Source of the DNA: Caulobacter sp. NIBR1757
GTDB taxonomy: Bacteria; Pseudomonadota; Alphaproteobacteria; Caulobacterales; Caulobacteraceae
Direction: 5' to 3'
DNA: 64,000 bases
Assembly: GCF_027912495.1 (NCBI RefSeq)
Contig: NZ_CP115463.1
Span: 3,918,501 to 3,982,500 of the forward strand
The notes below the pieces were generated by a model. The model ran no database searches, was not told where the DNA came from, and saw only the letters and a list, made by a program, of their open reading frames with translations. Positions 48,646-57,554 of the stretch are shown here, in pieces. Made by a program: the position numbers and the translations under genes. Within the stretch, counting starts at the first letter, position 1; every line of letters starts with the position of its first letter.

Positions 48646-50306
48646 GGCTTTCGCTCGGCCGCCGAGGCCTCGCGCACCGGCCCGAACTCCGACCCCGCCT
48701 TCCAGCCCGGCCAGTCGCTGCTGTTGGCCAGCGCCTTGCCGGCCTGAAGCACCAGATCGACATCCATCGCCGCGCCGCGCAGATCCCAGTCGGCGCTCCA
48801 GGCGTCGCCGGTCTGGTGATAGGCCGTGGCCGTGTAGTCGGTGACCCACTTGTCGCCGGCCGCCCGGCCGCCATCGACCAAGTCGGCCCCGCCGCCCAGC
48901 GCCATGATCAGGATGACCGGCACGCCGCGCTTGGCCAGCGAGAAGTGGTCGGCGCGATAAAACAGGCCACGTTCGGGCTTGGCATCCGGGGTGATCACCC
49001 GGCCCTGCGCCCTGGCCGCCACGGCCAGGCCGTCCTCAAGGTCGTTCTGCCCGGCCCCGACCAGCACCACGTCCTTCGCCGGTCCCATCGGCTGCAGCAC
49101 ATCGAGGGTATAGGCCCCGGCCATCTTCTCCAGCGCCACGGTCGGATGCTGGGCGAAGTATTCCGAGCCCAGCAGGCCCCGCTCCTCACCCGTCCAGGCG
49201 GCGAACAGCACCGTGCGCTCCGGAGCCGGGCCGGCCTTGAACTCCCGGGCGATCTCGAACAGGCCGGCGATGCCGATGGCGTCGTCCAGGGCCCCGGGCC
49301 GCACCCGCTTGCCGGCCGCGTCGGGCTTGTCGGCCAGGCCGTAGGCGTCCCAGTGACCGGCGTAGGCCACGCTCTCGTCCGGCCGCTTCGCGCCGGTAAT
49401 CTTGCCGATGACGTTCTGGCTCTGGACCTTGCTGAAGGCGACCCCGACGTCGGCGCTGAAGCTCGCCCCCTTCAGTTCGACGGGCTTGAACGCCGCCGTC
49501 CGCGCCTCTGTCTTCAGAGCCTCGAGGTCCAGGCCGGCCGAGGCAAACAGCTGGGCCGCCGTCCCGCGTTCGAGCCAGCCCTGGAACGGCACGCGGCCGG
49601 CTCCGCCATCGGCTCGGGCGACATCGAAGTTCTCGCCGCGCGGGGCCACCACGGTGATCCAGCCGTAGCCGGCGCCGGGCGTCTCATGGACGATCAGCGC
49701 CCCGGCCGCGCCCCGCCTGGCGGCCTCCTCGTATTTATAGACCCAGCGGCCATAGAAGGTCATGCCCTGGCCGCTGAACTTGCCGGCCACCGGCTCGCCC
49801 GCCGCCGCCTCGAAGTCCGGGTCGTTGATCAGGAAGACGACCACCTTCCCCTTCACATCGACGCCCTTGTAGTCGTCCCAGCCCCGCTCGGGCGCGCTGA
49901 CCCCGTAGCCGACGAAGACCAGCGGCGCGTCCTTCACCGCGATCCGGTCGATCGGCCGCACAGTGTTGAGGTAGATGTCCTTGAACTGCTCCAGCGGCAT
50001 GGCCTTGCCGCCGACCGTGAAGGCCATGGTTCCGCCGGGCTGCACCTGGGTGCGGACCAGCGGCACGGTCTGGGTCCAGCCGCCGTTCTCGCCGCCTGGC
50101 TCCAACCCGGACTGCTGGAAACGCTTGACGATGTAATCGACGGTCTTCTGCTCGGCCGCCGAGCCCGGCGCGCGGCCCTCGAAGGCGTCGGAGGCCAGCA
50201 CCTTGACGTCCGCCGACAGCGCCTTCGGATCGATCTCCCTCGCCATCACGGGTGTTGCGGCGAGAACCAGGGCGGTCAGGGCGAAGGCAAAACGCATGGC
50301 GGTCAC
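48642..50306 (-). CDS. Secreted M28-family zinc aminopeptidase
   Basis: A 554-residue protein with an N-terminal signal peptide (MRFAFALTALVLAATPVMA), so periplasmic. A PA-type insert lies at ~130-250. The M28 core has metal-binding GHWDAYGL, DDAIGIAGLFEIA, the catalytic WTGEERGLLGSEYF and RADHFSLAKRGVPV. Such enzymes remove N-terminal residues from peptides in the periplasm. The gene is complete, with usual length, and stands alone. Confidence 0.87.
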   Translation of the reverse strand: MTAMRFAFALTALVLAATPVMAREIDPKALSADVKVLASDAFEGRAPGSAAEQKTVDYIVKRFQQSGLEPGGENGGWTQTVPLVRTQVQPGGTMAFTVGGKAMPLEQFKDIYLNTVRPIDRIAVKDAPLVFVGYGVSAPERGWDDYKGVDVKGKVVVFLINDPDFEAAAGEPVAGKFSGQGMTFYGRWVYKYEEAARRGAAGALIVHETPGAGYGWITVVAPRGENFDVARADGGAGRVPFQGWLERGTAAQLFASAGLDLEALKTEARTAAFKPVELKGASFSADVGVAFSKVQSQNVIGKITGAKRPDESVAYAGHWDAYGLADKPDAAGKRVRPGALDDAIGIAGLFEIAREFKAGPAPERTVLFAAWTGEERGLLGSEYFAQHPTVALEKMAGAYTLDVLQPMGPAKDVVLVGAGQNDLEDGLAVAARAQGRVITPDAKPERGLFYRADHFSLAKRGVPVILIMALGGGADLVDGGRAAGDKWVTDYTATAYHQTGDAWSADWDLRGAAMDVDLVLQAGKALANSSDWPGWKAGSEFGPVREASAAERKP

Positions 50307-50421
50307 TCCAGGGACGCCCCCTTGTTAGCGCCTTTGCCGCCGGCGATCCATTTGTGCCGTGTCGGCAGGATGGGTGGCTTCCAGGGTTGGTGATGCCCGA
50401 ACGGCGGCCTACAACCGTCGC

Positions 50422-50901
50422 ATGAGCGTCGCTTTCACCAAGGAGGGAGATCTCGAGGCCACCGCGGCAGACCTGCCCGACCGCCCGATCTCCCAGCATC
50501 CCAACCTCGTCACCCCGGAGGGCCTCAGCGCCCTGGAAGAGGCGTTGGACGCCGCCCAGCTGGCCTATCGCGCCGCCCAGCAGGGCGATGTCTCGACCGA
50601 CCGCACGGCCATGGCCCGGGCCACCCGCGACCTGCGCTACTACAACGCCCGCCGGGCCAGCGCCCAGCTGACCCAGCCCCCCGAGACCTGTGACACCGTC
50701 CAGTTCGGCTGCACGGTGACCTTCGACCGCGAGGACGGCCGCCGCCAGACCTTCCGCATCGTCGGCGAGGACGAAGCCGATCCGGCCAGGGGCAGCGTCT
50801 CCTGGGTCTCACCGGTCGCCCAGGCCCTGCTCGGCAAGGGCGAGGGGGACACGGCCATGGTCGCCGGCGGCGAAGTCGAGATCGTGGCGATCGGCGCGTG
50901 A
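50422..50901 (+). CDS. GreA/GreB-family transcription factor
   Basis: A 159-residue protein. The N-terminal part (~35-75, LVTPEGLSALEEALDAAQLA, then RATRDLRYYNARRASAQL) forms the coiled-coil. The C-terminal FKBP-like domain has VQFGCTVTFDREDGRRQTFR and VSPVAQALLGKGEGD. It would reactivate backtracked RNA polymerase or act as a Gre-like regulator. GreB-like paralogues are common; whether the acidic tip residues are functional needs comparison. Its stop overlaps the next gene's GTG start. Confidence 0.85.
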   Translation: MSVAFTKEGDLEATAADLPDRPISQHPNLVTPEGLSALEEALDAAQLAYRAAQQGDVSTDRTAMARATRDLRYYNARRASAQLTQPPETCDTVQFGCTVTFDREDGRRQTFRIVGEDEADPARGSVSWVSPVAQALLGKGEGDTAMVAGGEVEIVAIGA

Positions 50902-51803
50902 CGCTGACGCAGCGCCTGTGGAAGACGGCCCCGCTGCTGCTGGCCGCCACCATGCTGTTCTGGGCCGGCAACTCCATCGCCGGCCGGGCGATGAGCGGCG
51001 TCGTGCCGCCGATGACCCTGACCTTCTGGCGCTGGATGCTGGCCAGCCTGCTGGTCGCGCCCCTGGCCTGGAAGCACCTGAGGACCGACGGCCCGGTGCT
51101 GCGCCGTTACTGGAAGCTTGTCGTCCTGCTCAGCCTCAGCGGCGTCGCCTCGTTCGGGGCCCTGCTCTACTGGGGCCTGGAGAGCACCACCGCGCTCAAC
51201 AGCCTGCTGATGCAGGCGGCTATCCCGCCGCTGATCCTGTTCTTCGGCTTCATCGTCCTGCGCGACCGCGTCGGCCCCGGCGCCCTGGTCGGCGTCGCCC
51301 TGTCGCTGCTGGGCGTGCTGGTGGTGATCAGCGAGGGCCGGCCCTGGGCGTTGCTGTCGCTGCACCTCAATCCGGGCGACGGCATCATCCTGGTCGGGGT
51401 GGTGCTCTACGCCGGCTACAGCCTGTTGCTGCGCCGCCGCCCGCAGGTGCATCCGCTGAGCCTGCTGCTGGTCACCTTCGTGCTGGCCGCCCTGATCACC
51501 GCACCGCTCTATGTCCATGAGCTGATCCAGGGCCGCACCTTCGAGGTCACGCCACAGGCCCTGGCCGGCATCGGCTATGTCGCCCTGTTCCCGTCCTTCC
51601 TGGCCTACCTCTGCTTCAATCGCGGGGTCGAGCTGATCGGCGCCGGGCCGGCCGGCCAGTACATGCACCTGATGCCGGTGTTCGGCGCCGTGCTCGCCGT
51701 GGCCCTGCTGGGCGAGCCCTTCCACCCCTATCACGCGGCCGGGGTCGGCCTGATCGGCCTCGGGATCGCGGCCACCGCCTTCGCGGGCCGCAAGCGGGCA
51801 TAG
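50898..51803 (+). CDS. EamA-type (DMT superfamily) transporter
   Basis: A 301-residue inner-membrane protein with ten helices in two EamA repeats. The first begins AATMLFWAGNSIAGRAMSGV; the second contains GDGIILVGVVLYAGYSLLLR and AGPAGQYMHLMPVFGAVLAV. The family exports or imports amino acids, nucleosides and other metabolites; the substrate is unknown. The GTG start overlaps the Gre-like gene (GTGA), so the two form an operon ended by the hairpin at 51809. Confidence 0.85.
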   Translation: MTLTQRLWKTAPLLLAATMLFWAGNSIAGRAMSGVVPPMTLTFWRWMLASLLVAPLAWKHLRTDGPVLRRYWKLVVLLSLSGVASFGALLYWGLESTTALNSLLMQAAIPPLILFFGFIVLRDRVGPGALVGVALSLLGVLVVISEGRPWALLSLHLNPGDGIILVGVVLYAGYSLLLRRRPQVHPLSLLLVTFVLAALITAPLYVHELIQGRTFEVTPQALAGIGYVALFPSFLAYLCFNRGVELIGAGPAGQYMHLMPVFGAVLAVALLGEPFHPYHAAGVGLIGLGIAATAFAGRKRA

Positions 51804-51808
51804 AAAAG

Positions 51809-51832
51809 GAGCCCGGATTGCGCCGGGCCCCT
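51809..51832. terminator. Terminator between EamA transporter and alternative oxidase
   Basis: Stem GGAGCCCGG / CCGGGCCCC with a six-base loop. On the minus strand it ends CTCCTTTTCT, on the plus strand CCCCTTC. It can serve both convergent genes. Confidence 0.65.
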
Positions 51833-51858
51833 TCACTGGCGCCGCCCTTCGTGGGGGA

Positions 51859-52554
51859 TCAGGCGGCCCGCTTCCAGTTCGGTTCCAGCACCACATGCGG
51901 CGGGCAGGGCGCCACGTCACCGAGCGGCAGGCCGACCAGTTCGTTGGCGAAGCCATGGTTGACGTCCCGGTGATGGGCCTCGTCGGCGCGGACGACCTCG
52001 ATCACGTCGCGCAGGGTGGCGTCGGCGGCCAGGCCCCAGTAGCGGATGGCGATGACCGGAGCCCGGACGTTCTCCGAGCGGCCCTCGTCGATCTCGGCCA
52101 GATAGTGGGTGTAGCTGATCACCGCTTCTTCTTCGAAGTAGCCGACCACGCGGTGGGCGGTCTTGGGGCTGATCAGGTAGAGGGCGAAGAAGAACAGGTA
52201 GAAGACCCACTGCACGGCAACGACCACGAAACGCTCGAAAGCGGTCGGCTGGCAGACCTTGATGAAGGTCATCAGGTGCATGCGCTCGTTCTCGGCCTCG
52301 TCCATCAGGGTCTTGATCCAGCCCTTGTCGTCGCACATCCGGCGCAGGCACTTCAGGTGGGTCAGGGTGGCGCCGACCATGCCGGGCACCGCCGCGACGG
52401 TCTCCAGCACCACGGCCCGGTGGCCGTAGCGCGTGGCGAAGAAGGTGTCGGCGAAGAAGCGAAGGGCCTTGACGAAGCCATAGGCGACGCGGTCCGAAAC
52501 GCCGCGCGGCTGGTGGTGGACGGTCAGGTCGATCGCGGGAAGTTCGGCAATCAT
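51859..52554 (-). CDS. aox: Alternative oxidase (cyanide-insensitive ubiquinol oxidase)
   Basis: A 231-residue di-iron membrane protein. Metal ligands are visible: Glu51 ([13 protein letters not shown]), Glu90 and His93 ([11 protein letters not shown]), a Glu in [13 protein letters not shown], and Glu192 and His195 ([11 protein letters not shown]). The hydrophobic region [17 protein letters not shown] anchors it in the inner membrane. It transfers electrons from ubiquinol to oxygen without pumping protons. Bacterial AOX is found in some alphaproteobacteria, including the ancestors of the mitochondrial enzyme. The gene is complete. Confidence 0.92.
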   Translation of the reverse strand: MIAELPAIDLTVHHQPRGVSDRVAYGFVKALRFFADTFFATRYGHRAVVLETVAAVPGMVGATLTHLKCLRRMCDDKGWIKTLMDEAENERMHLMTFIKVCQPTAFERFVVVAVQWVFYLFFFALYLISPKTAHRVVGYFEEEAVISYTHYLAEIDEGRSENVRAPVIAIRYWGLAADATLRDVIEVVRADEAHHRDVNHGFANELVGLPLGDVAPCPPHVVLEPNWKRAA

Positions 52555-52776
52555 CGGGGGCGTTTCCTTGTCGATGGCGGGAAGACCCGCTGCAATGACA
52601 GGGTTCTGCGCCCGAACGCCTGCGGTTGAAATTTCGCAATGGCCCTTAGTGGAACATACCTAGGTTGGGCATACGGGACGGCAGGCGCCTAAGGGAAAAC
52701 CCTTAGGGGCCGTCCACGAATGGCGGGCGCCGGTCACCGGCGCAAAAATCCGGTTCCTCACACCCGGGAGCCCGCC

Positions 52777-52953
52777 ATGACCTTCCAAACCCTCTTCCTG
52801 GCCGGCGTCGTCGCCGCCTTCAGCAGCCTGTTCCTGGTGCTGATGTACGTCTGGATCACCGTCAATCTGCACCAGATGAAGCAGGCCAGGACCGTCACCC
52901 AGGTGACCCCGGCCCAACGGCCGGCACACGACCCGCTGAAGCTGGCGGCCTGA
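52777..52953 (+). CDS. Small membrane protein, 58 residues
   Basis: MTFQTLFLAGVVAAFSSLFL, then VLMYVWITVNLHQMKQ and a polar tail. One transmembrane helix; no family recognised. The ATG has GGGAG eight bases upstream and the strong hairpin at 52962 follows the stop, so it looks like a real single-gene unit. Confidence 0.6.
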   Translation: MTFQTLFLAGVVAAFSSLFLVLMYVWITVNLHQMKQARTVTQVTPAQRPAHDPLKLAA

Positions 52954-52961
52954 CGCAAAAA

Positions 52962-52985
52962 GGGCCCCGGATCGCTCCGGGGCCC
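52962..52985. terminator. Bidirectional terminator
   Basis: A perfect 10-bp stem GGGCCCCGGA, loop TCGC, TCCGGGGCCC. On the minus strand it is followed by TTTTTGCG, ending the thiolase transcript; on the plus strand by TCTTC, ending the 58-residue gene. Confidence 0.85.
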
Positions 52986-53008
52986 TCTTCGTATCGACGT
53001 CCGAAGGA

Positions 53009-54256
53009 CTAGCCTTCGACGCGCTCGATGATGATGGCCGGAGCCATGCCGCCGGCGGCGCACATGGTGACCAGGCCGCGCTTCAGGCCACGGCGTTCCA
53101 GTTCATCGACCATGGTGCCGATCAGGATGGCGCCGGTGGCGCCGATCGGGTGACCCAGGGCCATGGCGCCGCCGTTCACATTGACCTTGGCCCGGTCGAG
53201 CTTCAGGTCGCGGATGAACTTCTCGGCGACGACGGCGAAGGCTTCGTTGATTTCCCACAGATCGATGTCGTCGACCGTCAGGCCGGCCTTTTCCAGCACC
53301 TTGCGGGCGGCGGGGACCGGGGCGTTGAGCATCAGGGTCGGCGAGTCGCCCATGTTGGCGGTTGCGATGACCTTGGCGCGGGCCTTGAGGCCATGCTCCT
53401 TGGCGTACTTGGGCGAGGCCAGCAGGATGGCGGCCGAGCCGTCGACGACGCCCGAGCTGTTGCCGGCGTGGTGGATGAACTGGATGTCCAGGCCCGGGTG
53501 CACGGCGGTGATCAGCTTGCGGAAGGTCGTGCCTTCCTCGTCGAGCGGCACGTCGGCCATGGCGGCGAACGACGGCTTCAGGGCGGCCAGGCCCTCGGCG
53601 GTGGTTTCCGGACGCGGGAACTCTTCCTTGTCCAGGGCCAGGGTGCCGTCGGCGTTGTAGACCGGAACCAGGCTCTTGTCGAAGTGACCACCGGCGATGG
53701 CGGCGGCGGCGCGCTTCTGGCTTTCGAGGGCCAGGGCGTCGACGTCTTCACGGGTGATGCCTTCCATCGTGGCGATGGCGTCGGCGCAAACGCCCTGGTG
53801 CGATTGGGGATGCATTTCACGCAGGTTCTTGTTGCCGCGGTCCATCAGCATCGGCGCGCCGTCCGAGGGCGCGCGACGGCCGGCCATCGACATCATCTCG
53901 GTGCCGCCGGCGATGACCAGGTCTTCCATGCCGGACATGATGGCCTGGGCGGCCAGGCTGACGGCGGTGATGCCCGAACCGCAGAAGCGGTCCAGGGTCA
54001 TGGCCGAGGACTTGACGTCATAGCCGGCCGACAGCGCCGACATGCGGCCCAGATCGCCGCCCTGCATGCCGACCTGGCTGCTGGTGCCCCAGAAGATGTC
54101 GTCGACTTCGGCGGTGTTGATCTTGTTGCGTTCGGCCAGGGCCTTGAGGACGGTGGCGCCCAGTTCCTGCGGGTGGATTTCGGCAAGGGCGCCCTTGCCG
54201 ATCTTGCCGATGCCCCGGGGGGTGCGGACCGCGTCGATGATCAGAGCTTCAGGCAT
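53009..54256 (-). CDS. Acetyl-CoA C-acyltransferase (thiolase)
   Basis: A 415-residue protein with the full thiolase signature set: active-site Cys92 in DRFCGSGITAV, NVNGGAMALGHPIGATGA with the catalytic His, and C-terminal CAAGGMAPAIIIERVEG with the second Cys. It condenses or cleaves beta-ketoacyl-CoA in fatty-acid degradation or polyhydroxyalkanoate and ketone metabolism. ATG 54256 has GAGGAGG upstream. A divergent MarR-type regulator gene lies 112 bases away, a candidate local regulator. Confidence 0.93.
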   Translation of the reverse strand: MPEALIIDAVRTPRGIGKIGKGALAEIHPQELGATVLKALAERNKINTAEVDDIFWGTSSQVGMQGGDLGRMSALSAGYDVKSSAMTLDRFCGSGITAVSLAAQAIMSGMEDLVIAGGTEMMSMAGRRAPSDGAPMLMDRGNKNLREMHPQSHQGVCADAIATMEGITREDVDALALESQKRAAAAIAGGHFDKSLVPVYNADGTLALDKEEFPRPETTAEGLAALKPSFAAMADVPLDEEGTTFRKLITAVHPGLDIQFIHHAGNSSGVVDGSAAILLASPKYAKEHGLKARAKVIATANMGDSPTLMLNAPVPAARKVLEKAGLTVDDIDLWEINEAFAVVAEKFIRDLKLDRAKVNVNGGAMALGHPIGATGAILIGTMVDELERRGLKRGLVTMCAAGGMAPAIIIERVEG

Positions 54257-54368
54257 GAACGCCTCCTCGTTTTGATTTCGGGCGCACCTAAGCGCCCTCA
54301 CCTTGCGGCATTCAAGCGCTTGTTTGACGCATCCGTAAGCCCCTCACGCTTGGCGGCCTATTCGCGGT

Positions 54369-54893
54369 ATGGCTGGATCGATGAGCGATTTCGACTACAG
54401 CCGCAGCTTCAGAGGCCAGGCCCTGGCCGCCCGCCTGCGCCGCGCTTCCGACCTGCTCGACCGCGACGGGACCCGTGTCTACGCCGCCCAGGCCGTGCGA
54501 TTCGAACAGCGCTGGTACGGCATCCTGCGCCAGTTGATCGCCAATGGGCCGATGTCGGTCGGCGCCATCGCCAAGGTGCTGCGCATCACCCACGTCTCGG
54601 TCAGCGAAGCCAGCCGCTCGATGGAAAAGGCCGGCATCATCACCTCCGCCGCCTCGCCGGAGGACGGCCGCAAGCGCAACCTCGTTCTCACTGACCAGGG
54701 CCGCGCCCTGGCCGCGGACCTGGCCCCGCTGTGGGGCGCCTTCAACGCCGCCGCCGACGAGCTCAACACCGAGGCCGGCGATCTGGTGGCCCTGCTCGAC
54801 CGGCTCGACGACGCCCTCGCCCGCAAGTCGATGTATGATCGGATCGTCGAGCGCCTCCCGTCCCTTACCGAGAGTTCATTTGACGATACGTAG
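54369..54893 (+). CDS. MarR-family transcriptional regulator
   Basis: A 174-residue protein with the MarR winged helix (~55-125): GPMSVGAIAKVLRITHVSVS, EASRSMEKAGIITSAASPED, with the wing GRKRNLVLTDQGRAL. It would form a dimer binding a palindrome near its own promoter. ATG 54369 or 54381. It is divergent from the thiolase gene and 46 bases before the dipeptidase gene. Confidence 0.85.
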   Translation: MAGSMSDFDYSRSFRGQALAARLRRASDLLDRDGTRVYAAQAVRFEQRWYGILRQLIANGPMSVGAIAKVLRITHVSVSEASRSMEKAGIITSAASPEDGRKRNLVLTDQGRALAADLAPLWGAFNAAADELNTEAGDLVALLDRLDDALARKSMYDRIVERLPSLTESSFDDT

Positions 54894-54939
54894 GTGCCTA
54901 CATATCGTCCGAACCTCACTCCCGCGCATGAGGTTGGCG

Positions 54940-56052
54940 ATGCATCGAAGACAGTTCCTGGCGGGCTCCGTGACCGCCGCCGCCTTTGCGGCCCTGCCGT
55001 CCATGGCCGCCGAAACGATCAGCCCCGCCGCACGCCGACTCTACCGCGACGCCATCGTCATCGACGGCAACCTGGTCGCGCCGTTGGACCCCACCGCGCC
55101 CCTGGACGCCGTCACCCGGGCGCAGGTCAAGGCCTCGGGCCTGTCCGCCTTCAAGATGACGCTCGGCGGGCCCGGCAGTCAGACCAAGGCCGAGACCACC
55201 GAGGAATGCGGCCTGATCGACAAGGCCATCGGCCTCAACAGCGACCTCTTCACCCGCGTCCGCAAGATCGGCGACATCGCCGCCGCCAAGACCGGCGGCA
55301 AGGTCGGGCTCATCGCCTCGTTCGAGGCTGGCGAGATGCTCGAGGGCCAGGTCGAGTCCATCGACCACTTCCGGGCCTTAGACGTTCTGGTCATGGGGCT
55401 GAGCTACAACCTGACCACGCCGTTCGGGTCGGGCGTCATGTCGAAAGCCGCGACCGGCCTGACCGATCTGGGCCGCCAGGCCATCGACCGGATGAACCGG
55501 CTGGGCGTCACCCTCGACATCAGCCACAGCGACGAGACCACGGGCTTTGCCGCCATCGAGGCCTCGCGCCGTCCGGTGTTGGTCACCCACGCCGGCAGCG
55601 GGGCCATCCGCCCCCACCCGCGCAACAAGTCCAACCGGCTGATGAAGGCCCTGGCCGACCGGGGCGGGGTGATCGGCATCTTCGACCTCAGCTACATCTC
55701 GGTCGCCCCCGACCAGCCGTCTCTGGCCGCTTACATGGCCCACCTGACCCACGCCCTGAACACCGCCGGCGAGGACCACGTTGGCATCGGCAGCGACACC
55801 ATCCTGACCCCCTTCGACACCTCGCCCGAGATGATGAAGATGTGGGACGCCGAGACCGCCCGCCGCAAGGCGACCGGGGTCGCCGCCCCGGGCGAGGGAC
55901 CGCCGCCCTTCGTCACCGGGCTGAACCGCTCGGACCGCTGCGCCGTCATCGCCGACCGCCTGCTCAAGGCCGGCTATCCGGCCCGGGTGGCGGAGAAGGT
56001 GCTGGGGGCGAACTTCCACCGGGTGTTCGCCGAGACCTGGTCGCCCGCCTGA
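54940..56052 (+). CDS. M19-family membrane dipeptidase-like protein with Tat-type signal
   Basis: A 370-residue protein. The signal MHRRQFLAGSVTAAAFAALP has a twin-arginine look, so export folded. Family motifs are VTLDISHSDETT, VTHAGSGAI, GIGSDTILTPFD and LGANFHRVFAE near the end. The usual first metal motif (HxD in a DGHND context) is replaced by IDGNLVAPLD, so the zinc site may be altered. Such variants occur in the family, but activity should not be assumed. ATG 54940 has GAGG six bases upstream; ATG 54928 is an alternative. Confidence 0.82.
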   Translation: MHRRQFLAGSVTAAAFAALPSMAAETISPAARRLYRDAIVIDGNLVAPLDPTAPLDAVTRAQVKASGLSAFKMTLGGPGSQTKAETTEECGLIDKAIGLNSDLFTRVRKIGDIAAAKTGGKVGLIASFEAGEMLEGQVESIDHFRALDVLVMGLSYNLTTPFGSGVMSKAATGLTDLGRQAIDRMNRLGVTLDISHSDETTGFAAIEASRRPVLVTHAGSGAIRPHPRNKSNRLMKALADRGGVIGIFDLSYISVAPDQPSLAAYMAHLTHALNTAGEDHVGIGSDTILTPFDTSPEMMKMWDAETARRKATGVAAPGEGPPPFVTGLNRSDRCAVIADRLLKAGYPARVAEKVLGANFHRVFAETWSPA

Positions 56053-56123
56053 CCTGCAATTCCCTTGGCGCCGACGGCCTTGCCGGGTTCTAAGATGCCG
56101 CACCTTTTCGGAGCCGCCTCTCA

Positions 56124-57554
56124 ATGATCCGTCCCCTGCTCGCCGCCGCGCTCGCCTGCGCCGGCCTCGCCGTCGCCACGCCCAGCCTGGCCGCCAAGCC
56201 GGACTTCAGGGCCAGCCCTTGCGTCGGCGACTTCGGGGCCGCCGCCAGCCGCGCCTCCTGCGGCATCCTCATCGTGGATGAATCGCGCGGCACGGCCAGC
56301 AAGCGGCGGGTCGCCATCCCGGTGGTCGTCATCAAGGCCCAGAACCCCCGCCCCGGCCAGCCGCCGGTCTTCTACCTGCAGGGCGGCCCGGGCGGCGCGG
56401 CCGCCGCCGGCGCCGGGCGCATCGCCCGCTCGCCCCTGGCCAAGGACATGATCGCCGTCGATCAGGACTGGGTCTTCTTCGATGAACGCGGCTCGGGCCA
56501 GGCCGCGCCCTTGCTCGATTGCGGCAAGGTGGCGATGAATGACGCCGGCCCGCTGTCGGCCGAGGCCGGCCAGACGCTCAAGGCCTGCGGCCAGCTGCAT
56601 GCCGCCGCCGGCGTCGATCTCTCGCGGTACAACATCAAGGAGGTCGCCCTGGACGTCCAGGACCTGCGCCAGGCCCTCGGCTACAAGGAAATCGACCTGT
56701 TCGGCGCTTCCTACGGCACCAGTATCGCCATGGGCATCCTGCGCCATGCGCCTCAGGGCGTGCGCGCCGTGGTGCTCGACAGCCCCTGGCCGCCCGAGGC
56801 CCGCTGGGCGCAGGGCGGGCCGCAGCTGATCTCCGACGCCGTCCATCTGGTGCTCGGCAAATGCGCCGCCGACGCCGAGTGCGCCAAGCGCTTTCCGACC
56901 GTGGAGGCCGACTTCGTCGCCTTGGCCGTGAAGTTCAACGCCGGTCCGGTGCAGGGGAAGGCCCGCGCCTATACCCGCGAAGACCTGGCCGGCTTCCTGA
57001 TGGACGCGGCCTACGACGACTACGGCGCCCGCCATATGCCGGTGGATCTGGCCAACATGGTGAAAGGCGACTTCTCGGCCCTGGAAGCCCACCGCGCCGA
57101 GCGCAGCCCCTATTTCGAAGGCCAGCATCTGACCCACCTCTGCAAGGAGGAGTTCCCCTTCGAGGACCGGGCCAAGGTGGCCGAGGTCGGCGACGACCCG
57201 ATCGCCGCCCTCGCCGTGCCTTCGATGACCCGCTACTTCGAGGTCTGCGAGGCCTGGGCGGTCGGCCAGCCCGATCCCCTCGACGCCGGTCCGCAATCCA
57301 GCAACGTGCCCACCCTGTTCATCGCCGCCGAGATCGATCCCGGCTGCCCGCCCAGCCTGGCCAAGGCCGCCGTCGCCCGCTTCAGCAAGGGCCAGCTGTT
57401 CATCGCCCCCAACGTCACCCACGGGGTCAGCTTCGGCAGCCCCTGCGCGCGGGGGATGATCCGAAGCTTCCTGCAGGACCCGACCAAACCGGTGGACGGC
57501 AAGTGCCTGGAGGGCGAGACGCCGAAGTTCGAGTTCGACTACAGCGAGGACTAG
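56124..57554 (+). CDS. Secreted alpha/beta hydrolase (TAP-like/proline iminopeptidase type)
   Basis: A 476-residue protein with a signal peptide (LLAAALACAGLAVATPSLAA). The alpha/beta-hydrolase core shows the oxyanion GGPGGAAAA, DERGSGQA, the nucleophile elbow GASYGTSI, and a C-terminal TAP-like part with IAAEIDPGCPPSLA and THGVSFG (catalytic His). Such peptidases release N-terminal residues or act on esters in the periplasm. ATG 56124; the stop overlaps the convergent ATP-grasp gene. Confidence 0.87.
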   Translation: MIRPLLAAALACAGLAVATPSLAAKPDFRASPCVGDFGAAASRASCGILIVDESRGTASKRRVAIPVVVIKAQNPRPGQPPVFYLQGGPGGAAAAGAGRIARSPLAKDMIAVDQDWVFFDERGSGQAAPLLDCGKVAMNDAGPLSAEAGQTLKACGQLHAAAGVDLSRYNIKEVALDVQDLRQALGYKEIDLFGASYGTSIAMGILRHAPQGVRAVVLDSPWPPEARWAQGGPQLISDAVHLVLGKCAADAECAKRFPTVEADFVALAVKFNAGPVQGKARAYTREDLAGFLMDAAYDDYGARHMPVDLANMVKGDFSALEAHRAERSPYFEGQHLTHLCKEEFPFEDRAKVAEVGDDPIAALAVPSMTRYFEVCEAWAVGQPDPLDAGPQSSNVPTLFIAAEIDPGCPPSLAKAAVARFSKGQLFIAPNVTHGVSFGSPCARGMIRSFLQDPTKPVDGKCLEGETPKFEFDYSED

